64,000 bases of DNA from Acorus gramineus. Its lineage: Eukaryota > Streptophyta > Magnoliopsida > Acorales > Acoraceae. The stretch is taken from contig CM060849.1 in the NCBI GenBank assembly GCA_030737835.1, positions 24,808,855-24,872,854 of the forward strand. The letters run 5' to 3'. The notes beneath the pieces are model-generated. The model was given only the letters and a program-made list of their open reading frames with translations. It had not been told where the DNA came from and made no database searches. Both the position numbers and the translations under genes were made by a program. Positions 29,601 through 40,971 of the stretch are shown here, piece by piece (positions within the stretch are counted from its first letter, which is position 1; the number at the start of each line of letters is the position of its first letter).

Positions 29601-31189
29601 TCTTGAGCATGGCATAAGGCCTGATAAGACAGTTACAGGTACCCCACACCGTACAGCCAAGAGGATAAACAGCTCCTCTAACAAGAGGAGAAAAAGCAGG
29701 TGATAGAATAGTGTTCCATGACAAAGAGTCTTTTGACAAATGAATCGAGTCACTCTTTTCGTGGATTCAAGCCTTTTCTCAAGTTCAGACCAGAACCCAC
29801 TTTCTCTTTCTTTTTTGAATGAGTTGGAGGAGGGAGGAAGGAGCTGCTTGAATTGAACCCTCAAAAGAATATGAAGCAGTTCCAGCGGCATATGCCCTAT
29901 TGTAAGCTCTCGATGAACTAATATAACAATGAAGAAAATAGCTACTAAGACTGAGAATGCATGTTCTGAAGATGAAGATCAAAATGAACAAAAGAATGGA
30001 GTTATTACAAGGGAATCAAATTTAAAATTTGATGTATCCAAGCACATACATAATTTCACACATATTTCAGGATTAGCCTTATTAATTGCTGCCTCACATA
30101 TGTTAAGACTTTTTTAATATATTAACTTCTATACCTGTAACTACCGGAACAAATAACATCCACACCTCTTCTCCTTGCAGATTTGCAACTCGTTGATTGC
30201 CAACTCTGCATCAATCTAACCGTGAAACTCACTACGTGGGTCTCAGCACCTAAACCTAAGCTTCCTTGGAAATGCTTTTTCATTACATTTTTCCCAACAT
30301 CCAACGAAGTCATACATTTCAACCAGACTACCCAACACTTCAACACTATTGCTTTATCTTTTACGGGAAAATTCTTTACTATCTCTGATTCACTCTAAGG
30401 CAAGGAACCAAAAGCACCAATAAGCATTTCCCTCAAATGATTCGCAATAATCAATAATGACACACCGCTGCAAATTAAAACTAAGCGATACACCCTTTTA
30501 CACAAAAAAACACACGGAACAAAAAAATGAACGAAATTTCCGCATTCCATGCCAAAATCCTTCTTTAAGCACTACAAAAGTTTGTGTTGCTGATCTATAC
30601 ATACTGGTCAGGATATCATCATGTAAAACTTCTCCTTTAATCATATCATCCATGTTATCAAATTTTCCATGTCATTGTGAACTAAACAATCTAAAAGCAA
30701 GCAATCCTCGGTCTAAGCCCGTGACTGAAACACTTCCTAACCCTATTTTTTGAATGTTACATAATCAACAACCATTCATAACCAATTACAACCCCAATTA
30801 TCATGAACCCGTCACCAATCACAAGCAATTCACTTGATTTCAACTTCAAATCTACTCAATCTCATAAAATAATCAAAACCCACATAAAATCAAACAAAAT
30901 TAATAACACAATATAAAGAGAGAGAGAATGAACCTGCAAAGTTCAGAGAAGAGAGGGTCTTCTGGTAAGAGAGGGGGCAGTACAAGCATCCATACACCAT
31001 GGGTCCTGAATCAATCAAAACAAACAAGAACCCAAATACCCAATACATCAAAACCACTCAAATTAGGGTAAAAAAACAATTTTGACGAGTGCGTTTAAGA
31101 GAGAGACCTAAAACGGGGCCTCTCCCAGCTTCATCGATGCCCATGATGCAGGGCTTTGACGCCCAGGTCGGCGGACCCTCCGAACCCAT
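26641..31189 (-). CDS. Ribonuclease H2 subunit A (catalytic)
   Basis: Catalytic subunit of the heterotrimeric RNase H2, which nicks 5' of ribonucleotides embedded in DNA and degrades RNA:DNA hybrids in the nucleus. Exons are 31189-31108, 31005-30934, 28927-28804, 28700-28613, 28487-28350, 28229-28142, 27492-27372 and 26821-26641. They total 894 nt and 297 aa, normal for plants. The DEDD catalytic set is present: D19 and E20 in [10 protein letters not shown]126 in VYVDTVGD, and D172 in [10 protein letters not shown]. The GSGYPGD motif carries Y195, the conserved tyrosine that reads the ribonucleotide junction. A short basic, serine- and lysine-rich C-terminal tail ([18 protein letters not shown]) follows the catalytic fold and may act in nuclear import or subunit contact. 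Intron 2 is about 2 kb and carries an odd, more GC-rich segment described in the findings. Confidence 0.95.
29481..29891 (-). other. Unassigned 136-codon open frame inside RNase H2A intron 2
   Basis: An open frame of 136 codons lies on the minus strand within the intron between exons 2 and 3. Its base composition is noticeably more balanced than the surrounding AT-rich intron. The translation is leucine-rich with two short charged stretches and matches no family I can name. An overlapping frame (29991-29785) shows a smoother stretch around [17 protein letters not shown]. It could be a chance frame in an inserted segment, for instance organellar or transposon DNA. Confidence 0.25.
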
Positions 31190-31542
31190 CGATCAATCGT
31201 TGAATCGAAAACCAACGAAGGAAAAACAAACGATCAAATTATGATCGACGCATGAATACAGGGAGATTTGCCGCCAACTTTTTTTTTAGGTTCCCGGTTT
31301 GGAAGAACAAAAACCCTGAGAAACAAAATGACGAGGAAAATGATTCTCAGCCCCAGGCACAGGTGGCAATATCGGATACACCCTTGCAATAGTTTTCGAT
31401 AATCACTCTCCACATTTAATGGTCCATTAGAATTTTCTTACACGGAAAGAATAATAAAGTTTTAATTATCATTTATTTTTTTGTTATGACAATTGAATTG
31501 TTAATCGTCCATCATCGACGATAAAAAAAATTTCAACGCTAT

Positions 31543-32226
31543 AATTTTTTGTAAGAACACAGAGAAACAGATTAGAAGATTTTTTTCCTCGTTTTTGAAC
31601 CTCTGATTTATTTGTTAGAAGACTTTCATCATCTGATCTGATCTGAAATAACAATTGATCAATTTATAATGTCAGTTGATTTAGATGTAACATTGTTATT
31701 GCTTGTTTTTTCATGTATTTTCATTTTTCTTATTGGATTTCATATTTAATGTTATCTGAATCTGTTGTTTTTTATGTTAAAATTGTTTTCTGGAGAACTT
31801 TTTAGAGTGCTGATGTTATATTGGCATTGACTTAAACAACATTAAAAAATCAGTTACATTTCTTGCATGCATCTCTGATCAACTAATTTTTTATAAGAAC
31901 ACAGAGAAGCATATCAGAAGATTTTTTTCTCGTTTCTGAACCTCTGATTTATTTATTGGAGGGCTTTCAACATCTGATCTGATCTGAAATAACAATTGAT
32001 CAATTTATAATGTCAGTTGATTTAGATGTAACATTGTTATTGTTTATTTTTTCATGTGTTTTCATTTTTCTTATTGGATTTCATATTTAATGTTATCTGA
32101 ATCTGTTATTTTTTTATGTTAAAATTGTTTTCTGGAGAACTTTTTAGAGTGCTAATGTTATATTGGCATTGACTTGTGCAACATTCAAAAATCAGTTACA
32201 TTTCTTGCATGCATCTCTTATCAACT
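31543..32226. repeat. 342-bp tandem duplication
   Basis: Two consecutive copies of about 342 bases begin at 31543 and 31885 ('aatttttt(g/a)taagaacacag'). They stay aligned to the words 'cagttacatttcttgcatgc' and 'atcaact'. Differences are scattered substitutions and one small length change, so identity is high but not complete. The block begins about 350 bases upstream of the RNase H2A start codon and could include part of its distal promoter. Confidence 0.9.
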
Positions 32227-35200
32227 TTTAGACAGAAATTTCTAACTGTAGTTGTTGGCGAAGAATCATTGTCAGACTGAATTATTCACTCTCCAATCAA
32301 GGGTTGAAGTGAAAGGTAGCTACCATTGAAAAGGAAAACATCTAATGTTTTCAAGTCAAAGAGAAAGCAAGCGAAGATTTTTGAAAATTGCAATGTGCAA
32401 GATGTTGGTAAAACTATTGGATCTGCTGCTTTGTGATTCCATTATTTTCCTTAGCATTTTTTTTTTCAGTGACATGTTTTGTAATCCTTTTGTTGATTTC
32501 TGGAAGGTTTTCTAATGTGTTCTCCGAGATACTGGGTTACATTTACCATAATTCAGTTACATTTTACAATTGTTAGTTACATCGTTAAAAAGTTAGTTAC
32601 ATTTCAATTTAAACCACTTACATTGTTACAAATTTATATAACAATATTGCTACATATTTTAAATTTTAGATACATTTAACATAAATCATAGTCTATGTTA
32701 GTGACAAACAACCAATACCACTTGGTTTACATTCTTCAAAACATAAAAAAGCATAAGAAACTATAGTTTTTCATTTAAACACATTACAATATATTCTTGA
32801 GATGTTTGCTTCTTTCAAAAAAAATTTTGCACCCATATACATGACAAATTTTCCACATATATACATGACTAAATACTCAGAGTCACTGATCAAACTTCAT
32901 TGTTCTAACTCTATGATCATTATTTGTATATGTTCTCTGTATGTCATTTAGGAAACTTTTTATAAGCTGTGTTCTAACGTATGTGCACACATTCTTTGTC
33001 ATATTTATCAACAATTTCTCATGAAGGGCATACTGTCTCATAACATGAATGATCATTGTCCAACAGTTCATTATGCAATTTAATCAAAATGAATTTTGTT
33101 AAAGAGTTTTTTATATTGTAGTTTTGAACATGTAATGTAGTAAATATACATACGAAAACTAATATGATTTTTTCCACTTCGATATAGTAAAAACACTTCA
33201 TGAAATATCTGATCATTTATAATAAATTTAGTACATATATTTCTATTTATGATTTTTTATTTAATAAAACATATTTGACAAAAATTTTCATGTGGAGAGA
33301 ATGTAGTCAAGATTATATATATTTGTATCATGTTAATAGAAAATACTTGGCAATTATAAATTGATAATTACATTATTCTATGTCTATACTTAACCCTAAC
33401 TAACTATCACAATGTGAAACTAATACCATATTTCCTTAAAATTGACTCATTAATTAATTTTGGCATATAAATATTCTAAATATATTTAAACTCTGAATGG
33501 AAGACCACCTTTGTGACTTAAATATAAAAAAAAAAAGTAGAACTACAAGATACTACATTTGAAAGTTCATCAAATTATTATTGAAATGCAATCACATAAA
33601 CCAATTCAAAAACCTAATACAATTAAAAAACCAATTCAAAAGAACACTTAAAACTCAAAAAAATAAAATTAAAATAAAATTGTGACTATATGAGATATAA
33701 TTGAAAAATTAATAAAAATTTATTTATGTAAAATAATATTTAAAACTAATGAAAAATAAAAATAAAAATGATTATATATGTTTTAATTAATGAGGTTTCG
33801 ATAAAGAAGTCATTAATTGTGTTGAAAATATGAATTATGTATAAAGTATGCATTCATAGATATTTTATATTATCACAACATATCAAAAATATATAAAATA
33901 TAACTAACATACATTATAAAAAAATAATTGACAAAAAAATGAATAATTAATGTCCCATGTGTTCAAGTAATCTAACTAATCCACACTACAACTTATTTGT
34001 TATCCACATTACACGCAACTTATTTGTTCCTAAGTGTTCAATTAATATGAAAGTTTAAAATCACCCAAACTCTAAAAATACATACCCTGCCATAAAAACG
34101 ATAAGATTGGTATTTGATCAACAAATTATATGAAACATTTTTTTATCATACAAAACCTATATCGCATCACATCAAAACAAGAGCAAACAACATCCTAATC
34201 AAAATAAACCAATATCAAATTTTAATATCCAATTAAAGGAGTAGAACATTTTCATCTTTATGCAACCCCAAGCAAATAAATTTAAAAAGATTAAAAAGAA
34301 AACATTACCTCGATTTTGCATTGAAGAAAAATTATTTATATCTATAAATGCATGCACCTATCATTTTACTTGATATAATAAAAAAAATAAAAAACATTCC
34401 AATAAAATATATCATTAAAAATGTATAAAAAAACAAAACACTTATAAAAAATCAAACCAAAGAAAGAAGAGTTCCTGACAATCCTTCCTCTACACTTCTC
34501 TCATGCATTTAGAAATAATAATTGGCTTCCCATTATCATCTTTTAAAGATCCCTACATTCTAAGACACCATTCAATTAAGACCAACCATACATAATAAAA
34601 TAAATAACACAACATATGTACACATAAATAAATAAATAACTAATATGCTTGCAAACAAAAATAATTTTCGCCTTAGAGATAAACTGCTTTATATAGGACT
34701 ACATATAGATTTAGTGCTAAAAAAAAAAGATAGATAGAGAGGAGTTCAAACAGCTTAATATTAGGAGATTCAATCTCGGAATAAATCAAATCCTTAAAAT
34801 GTAAAAAAAAGTATAATAGTATTACACATTTCCGTATCTTTATTTCCCCACAAAATCTCAACAAAATATATTCAATCATGCACAAATGTTTAATATGAAA
34901 TACATAGATTTATAAGGAATATTATATTCAAATTCATAGTACATCTTATATTATTTATTTTAGTACATGGGGGATTTTTTCATTCTATTACAAAACAATA
35001 TTCATGGAAATATAATTTAATGGATATAGATGGTGAATATATTTAATTTCAAAATTAAAAAAATTAGAATATATGGATATGATTTATTGATTTTAAAATA
35101 TTAAAATAAAAATATATTGATATGATTTAATTAAATTTGATTTTGACATCTTTAAATATTTATGATTTATCTAAATCTGATAATAATATATTAGTAATTA

Positions 35201-35389
35201 AACAAATCATAATCTTATTAGATAAGATTGTATCATTGAATAATTTTAAAATTTTAAATAAATATATTATTATTAGTAATTAAAAAATTGATTAAAAGAT
35301 AAAAAGAAAAATGAAAATACTGGATCGCATAATTCTTTTAATAAGTAAGTAATAGATATATATTTTAATATATATCAATTGTAAAATAA
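32227..35389. other. Very AT-rich gene desert
   Basis: About 3.2 kb of strongly AT-rich DNA with many poly-A and poly-T tracts and only random short frames. Around 32530-32650 the word 'agttacat' recurs several times. I see no gene, RNA or transposon terminus. Confidence 0.45.
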
Positions 35390-35635
35390 TAAATCTTTAT
35401 AACGTTTGGTATAAAAAATAATCCAGATAAACTACGGACAGTTACCCTAATTTTGCAATGAAAATGGAGATGTTTTGTTCCACCTGAAGGTTGAAATAAC
35501 ATTTATTCCCCTTTTTATCTCAATTTTGACATATGTAAACATAAATAAAATTGATAAATTTTTTATCATCAAAATTATGATAATTTATTCTCAAAACTTT
35601 AATCATTTGTCAAACTAGCTCTAAAAGCTCACACG
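35390..35635. mobile_element. MITE-like repeat, relative of 63480-63985
   Basis: The segment around 35430-35550 ('aaactacggacagttaccct', 'tttgcaatgaaaatggagat', '..tttatctcaattttgac') aligns in order with 63575-63680 ('aaagtatggacaattatctg', 'tttgcgagaaaaaatggaga', '..tttaacctcattttgt'). It ends with 'catttgtcaaactagctct', like 'catttatcaaactagacc' at 63970. Borders are approximate. Non-coding. Confidence 0.5.
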
Positions 35636-35920
35636 AAGACAAGAGGTGGCTCTTCAGCTAGACTTCTATTCACTCCCACGTGTCTTATGAATTCAAATCC
35701 TTCCCGGTTTCACTTACGTACAAAAATTGCTGGTTTTTCATAGTCTAATTGGGCTTACGCATTCGAGATGGAATCTACTCAATATTGATTTCTATCAGCA
35801 CATATCAATCTTCAATTAATAAATGACACGTGTTTAATGTCATTGGAAATGCATGTCAACACTTGATTGAAAACTGATATGAGCTAATTAATGAATGAAG
35901 CACTGATTGAACTCATTCTC

Positions 35921-38012
35921 TTATGAGGGTGTTGGTGGTGGTAGCGCATCCATGTGAGCCGTCAAGGAGCGGAATGTGGAGACAAGCCTGGCCTGGTTGG
36001 AGCAGAAGCGGAGGAGGAGGGAGAGGTAGTGGATGGCCTCGTGGGGGAGGAGGGAGGAGATGAAAAAGGGGAAGAGGTGGGAGTGGGTGCTCTCCATCAC
36101 TTCTATGCACTTGTCAATTACCCCCTCCTCATCCTCCAGCAGTGACAGTAGATCCCTCTCCTCCTCCATGAAGTGCTCCCTCGTGTTCTCCTGTGCCATA
36201 ATAACAAAGTTCGCATAAAAAAATGTTATATTTGATATAGTATGTGTACATTCATAAATCATCTAGGATAATGCAAAAAAATAAAGAGGTAACTAGATTA
36301 CTTTTTAAATAATTAATATGTATTAATGAACGTCACATGCATTAGTCACTCGGTCCACTCAATCTCAATCCACCTTTTGTAGCCTAATTTACAGTCGTTA
36401 AGATCACTCAATAGTGTGGTATATATCATACTATATCAACATAAAACATTTATGAAAATTGTTAAAAATATGAATTTAATTCTTTTTTAGCTGGTTATAT
36501 GAATTTAATTCTGGAACATGTGTTTTATTTTTTAAAAATATATAAGTTATTAGACAAATAAATAATTTTAAAAAATTATATTTTTAAAAAGGAAAAGGAA
36601 AAGCAAAAGGAAAAGAACACATAAAAAGTTAAAGATTTAACCAAACTTCCAAACAACCTAAAAACACTATTATATGAAGCAAGATGTTAACTTTTCGAGG
36701 AATCCATCTCCAAAAAGTTGGCTTTTACGTCAAGAAACTCTATAACCGTTATAAATTATGAGTTCGCCCGAATTATACATTATTATTATATATATTTAAA
36801 ATAACGCAATGAATTAGACGGTCAGGAAACACACCTGCAAGGTCCTGAGCCTACCGACCAGATCCACCAACGCCTCCTGATACGCCGGGGTCCACGAGTC
36901 CATCACTCCCACGGCCTTGATGTCCTCCTTGATCCCGTTCATCATCGGCAAGTCCCTCGCGTGCTCCTCTGTAGCTATCCTCGACAATCCTATCCCCCCC
37001 ATCCAAACAAAGTTATTTCCAATCAATCTTAAAAAACAATTTTACGGGATCATAATAATTTAACTGTTATCTTTGACATAATTGAAAAAATATAAGAAAT
37101 ATGAATCAATTTTTTTAAAAAAAATTTGGAGACACTATGTTGTGAGGGTCAAAGGTCAACTTTATATCTAAAGGATCCATTTTTTCTAACCTCAAAATTT
37201 TGTTTGGAATATCAAAAATAAAATAAAAATGAAAGATTCTAAACTGAATTAGTGGTGTGGTTTGCGGAATAAAATTTAAATTAAACCTGTTTTAGAAAGA
37301 AAATTCGGTTGAACAAACAAAATGGGTGTTTGGTCTAGTGGTATGATTCTCGCTTCGGGTGCGAGAGGTCGCGAGTTCGATTCTCGCAACACCCCCCCCG
37401 AACATAGAATTTTTTTTTTTTTTAATTTTTTTGAAAGTTGCAAAGCTGATGAAGTTAAAACATCTACGCGGAGCAATTTAACTGACCTCGGTCGGCGCGT
37501 TCGAGAGCGGGAAAGACGATCCGCTCCTCCATCTGCGCGTGCTCGAGAAGCACCTCCAGCAGCATCGAATACAACTTCCCGAGCCCCCTCGGACTCCCGA
37601 CACGTGTCCCCTTCCCCACCGTCAGATCCCCCGCCATCTCCACCGCCCGATCCACCAGCCTCTCCAGGCTCCGGTGCTGGATCGCGACCGCGGCCGCAAG
37701 CGGCGGAGATCCGGAGGAGAAGGGACCGGGGACGACGACGGGGGGGCCGGCGAACCTGCGGTCAATGTAGCGGAGGAGGGAGTCGAGGTCGCCGGAGACG
37801 GCGTCGGGACCGCACTGGAGGAGGATCGGTGAAGAGGGGTCGGAGGGGACGAAGCGGACGGCGACGGATTTGAAGAGGAGGGCGAGGCGGAGGGAGGCGG
37901 CGACGGGGCAGGCGTCGGAGCCGTGGAGGCTGACGGAGGCGGGGGTGGATGTCAAGGCGTCGTCGGACGGGGAGATGTCGCGTCGGCTCTGCTTCTTCAC
38001 GCAGTTCCCCAT
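35921..38012 (-). CDS. Hemerythrin/HHE-domain protein with MGNC N-terminus
   Basis: Three exons (38012-37487, 36989-36835, 36190-35921) give 316 aa. Residues 1-7 are MGNCVKK: a glycine at position 2 and a cysteine at 4 fit N-myristoylation plus palmitoylation, so membrane attachment is likely (inferred). Residues about 40-90 resemble the thioredoxin-like N-half of glutathione transferases (LALLFKSVAVRFV, ILLQCGPDAVSGD, YIDRRF). The rest is a helical hemerythrin-type bundle with candidate metal ligands H113, H158 with E162 (EHAQMEERIVFP), H185 (EEHARDLP) and H233 with E237 (REHFMEEERDLL). This is the full complement expected for a di-iron HHE domain. Plant proteins of this layout are largely uncharacterised; metal or oxygen binding is inferred. 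Exon 1 is very GC-rich compared with its surroundings. Intron 1 hosts a tRNA gene on the other strand. Three stacked exons restoring one frame support the model. Confidence 0.9.
37324..37395 (+). tRNA. tRNA-Pro (anticodon CGG)
   Basis: The 72-base sequence folds as a complete cloverleaf. The acceptor arms GGGTGTT and AACACCC pair fully. The D arm contains the A-box-like TGGTCTAGTGGT. The anticodon stem CTCGC/GCGAG encloses the loop TTCGGGT, whose positions 34-36 are CGG. The T arm is GCGAG-TTCGATT-CTCGC, containing the B-box GTTCGATTC. No intron and no encoded CCA. A T-run starting about 15 bases downstream (37411 on) fits RNA polymerase III termination. It lies in intron 1 of the hemerythrin gene, in antisense orientation. 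It decodes CCG proline codons. Confidence 0.96.
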
Positions 38013-38015
38013 CGG

Positions 38016-38096
38016 AAACCCTAATTTTTTGAAGGATCGGAAATCGCCATTGATGATAAATTGAAGGGGGGAGAGAGAGAGAGAGAGAGAGAGAGA
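38016..38096 (-). promoter_or_regulatory. Telo-box and GA-repeat leader of the hemerythrin gene
   Basis: AAACCCTAA (written on the plus strand, 38016-38024) sits 3 bases upstream of the start codon, and a GA microsatellite fills 38071-38096. Both presumably lie in the 5' untranslated region. Similar elements precede the eL40 gene. Confidence 0.5.
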
Positions 38097-38524
38097 ATTG
38101 AATGCGGAGAGGTGGAGAGGGCTTAAATACGAGACGCGAAGTTGAGGGTGGGTGTATTTACGGAAATGCCAACGGAGCAGAGGCGGGAATCATGGACTGG
38201 ATTGGGTCCGTCCGATGCGCGGGTGGGCCCCTTCCGTTTCGGTTTTTTTTTTTATTATTTGTATTTCTGGCGGGCTAGTCTGACGTGGCAGTTACACGTC
38301 AGTGATGACACGTGGAATGTTATAGATGTAAGTTGGAACGGTATAGGTATAAGTTTTTCATTAAAATATATACATTAGATAAATACATGTATGGACTAAC
38401 AGCAGGACTATTATCCCCATCCACGGATAGAAAATGACAAGTAATACCTTAAGTCATTGTTTGGGAAGTAGTACATAGGTGAATAAGTTTAAAAACATAT
38501 TTGCTTGTAAAAAAATAAAGAGTT

Positions 38525-39330
38525 TGTTTTGCATATACACCCATGTTACGATCTCTGTTTATAAAAATACCACTGTTAGAATTTAGATTGTAAAAATACC
38601 CCTCATAAACTAATAAGCAGTGCTTTCGTACCCCTCCGTAATTAGCAAAACAAAATCGCTCATAGTTAATTTGTTAACCAAACATGTGGGATTATCTATC
38701 TACCCCCAACTAATACTACCCTTACTCAACCCGTATACCTTCTCACCCTCTCTCGAAAACCCTCTCCTTCCTCTCATTTCTTCTCAACCAACCCTAACCC
38801 TAGCTCATCTCTCTCTCTCTCTCTCTCTCTCTCAACCAAACCCTCGCCGCCAACCAAAATTACTCCAAATTGAACCCAAAATTTTTTTTAGTCTATTTGA
38901 ATAGGGAGATGTTGTGTTGATTATCATGTCTTGTTAAAATTGTCATGCTTGAAATTGTCAGGATAAATTATTTTTGGGATTTTGATTTAGGGAAGGGAAA
39001 ACAAATGACTGAGAAGAGAGGAGAGGCTTGGGCCAAATAAGGTGTGGACTTTTCCTCTGCTATGAAGAGGAAACACACGAATTTGGACCCAAAAATTGGA
39101 AAAACAAAGAGAAAAGGAGGAAGAAGGAGGAGATAGATGGGTTCATTAAAAAAAAAAAAGAGTTGAAGGAGGGTATATTCGATTTTTCCATGCACTTAAT
39201 AGAGGGTAACAATGATTTTTTAACCAAACCTCATGGATCCTAACCACAAGGGTATCGAAACATTGCTTATTAGTTTAGGAGGGGTATTTTTGCAATCGGA
39301 ATCCACACAGGGGTATATATACAAAAAAAA
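38525..39330. mobile_element. Long-TIR element (MULE-like) with non-transposase interior
   Basis: The left end (38525-38650) and the right end (39230-39330) are inverted copies. 'ccctcataaactaataagca' near 38600 matches the complement of 'tgcttattagtttaggaggg' near 39275, and 'gcatatacaccc' matches 'ggggtatatatac' at the outer edges. One arm has an internal deletion. The interior (38700-38880) is a C-rich stretch with a (CT)n run and two telomere-like 'aaccctaaccctag' words, typical of a plant gene leader, followed by an AG-rich part (39060-39160). No transposase is present. It may be a Mutator-like or fold-back element carrying captured host sequence. Confidence 0.55.
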
Positions 39331-39689
39331 ACCCCAAAAAAGATATTTTTACATCAGAATATGTGTGAATAAACTTGTGTTGATATTTCATATTTGTTTT
39401 ACGAATTATGTTATTCTACATAATCTATTCTATTAGTGCAATGTGATCCACATGTTAAATAAATTGTCATAATCTTTTCTAAAAACATTCCAGAGAAATA
39501 AAACACAATAATGATTCAATCAAAACAATAAAAGATACAAAAGTAAGATCTATAGCACATTTTTTTGGAATTAAAGATCTATAGCACAATTACCGGAAAG
39601 GCCTCAATAAGACAATATGAGGAACCCATAAAACCAAAGTTTGAATGAGATGCAAATCATATCATCAATAAACCACTACGTGGGGAATG

Positions 39690-39890
39690 ATTTCTGGTTC
39701 TCCTCCATGCGACCGGATCTCGTGGGCGATCCGGGCTTTGAATGTGAATCCGAAAAGGAATGAAAATAGCTTCCCTTCAAGGTTGATGAGGTCCTGTCGT
39801 TAAGTCTCGTAGCTCTCCTCCTCTTCCGATTACTTGTAACTCACATCAGTGTGATGCCGGCTAACACTCCTCCCGTCGTCGGTATTCAAG
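39690..39890. mobile_element. Second fragment of the 14570 dispersed repeat
   Basis: 'cgatccgggctttg' (39727-39740) and 'actcacatcagtgtgatgcc' followed by 'ggctaacactcctcc' (39839-39873) match 14601-14614 and 14721-14755, with comparable spacing and orientation. Non-coding. Borders approximate. Confidence 0.5.
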
Positions 39891-40352
39891 TATTCAAGAA
39901 GAAAACATTGATTCTTACCAACTGCACCATCTTGCAATTTATACAGCCAGTAGATTATTCAAGAAGCAATAAAATAATTGCATCATTTGGAAAAAGATTA
40001 AGATCTTGGAGACCCAAATAAATGTGGGAATTGTTAGAAAAAGTTAGGAAGAACAAGGACAAAAGAAATACCGCAAACTCACTCCTAGTTATCCCTTGTG
40101 CAGCATGATTCGGCATCCAAGTTTTTCTTTTACATTTAAATTATAATATGAAGTTCCAGTCATGTATACATTTCGGGTTCACAGTAAACTAGATCAAGGA
40201 TTTCATCATATTACCCAACAGCTGTAGCAAGCAGAGCCCAAAAACAAAAATAAAAGAAACACAAAAAAATTGCTTTCATGATCAATGATATTTTAAAGCA
40301 TTCAAGCATGACAAAAACATATTTCATGCCATGCAAAAAACTAAAAGCATAC

Positions 40353-40558
40353 CTCCAGCAGCTTATGTAGTCGATTGTGGACGAATCTTAAATATTCCAA
40401 GAATCTTTTTGTGATTGCGTTGAATCTGACATGCATCATATGCTCTAATATGTCACCAAGGTGATCCCATTCCCCTCTAAGAATAATCTGGTCTAGCAAA
40501 TAAGCTTTCTCTGGTACAACAACAGTAACATCATGAGGTGGAATATAAGGTACTGGTC
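40353..40558 (-). pseudogene. Isolated exon of an RNA polymerase I subunit A49-like gene
   Basis: The minus strand encodes YIPPHDVTVVVPEKAYLLDQ, continuing IILRGEWDHLGDI. This matches the conserved centre of plant RPA49 (the PPHD..TPEKAYLLDKIIL.GEW.. region), followed by a helix ending VHNRLHKLLE. The exon is flanked by a usable acceptor (AG before 40558) and donor (GT after 40353). I find no other RPA49 exons upstream or downstream in the window, so this is an orphan exon, either a captured fragment or the last trace of a decayed copy. The reading frame itself is unbroken over 206 bases. Confidence 0.65.
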
Positions 40559-40971
40559 CTTGCTCTCGCTTTCTATCATTTCTTGGGTCCCCTCATCATT
40601 TTCTTGCTGCGCAATGAATCCATATTTTTAATCTGTGGCAATCATTGGGTAATTTGTTACACATCCTTACATATAAAGCAAGGTTCTGGTGATGATAGAT
40701 ACAAGTTGAAGCCTTTCTCCAAATTAATCCAATACAATCTATGTCAAATAATAGAAAATCATGAGAGTTTTGCAAATTTCTCTCATCCTTGAAAAATTAT
40801 GAGCAAAAATAGTGAATCTGATTAGAGATCAAAGTAATGCTTTTTGTTAGTTTTACATTGTTGGATTTTTTTTGGTCTGACATCCTTTTTTATAGCTGTA
40901 ATTCTGGATTTGAACATGCAATGTAAATAATGCTAATTGGTAAAATCATTTTTTTTTAGGATGAGTGATGG

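Noticed and set aside
32500..35400. Possible matrix attachment region or replication origin in the AT-rich desert
   Set aside because: AT-richness alone cannot support either call; no specific motif arrangement was visible.
35954..36218. Plus-strand glutamate/glycine-rich frames near 36000
   Set aside because: They are antisense to hemerythrin exon 3, which carries the HFMEEE metal-ligand motif.
37322..37873. 183-codon arginine/proline-rich plus-strand frame
   Set aside because: It runs through the tRNA-Pro gene and antisense to the GC-rich first exon of the hemerythrin gene; the minus-strand protein has the conserved motifs.
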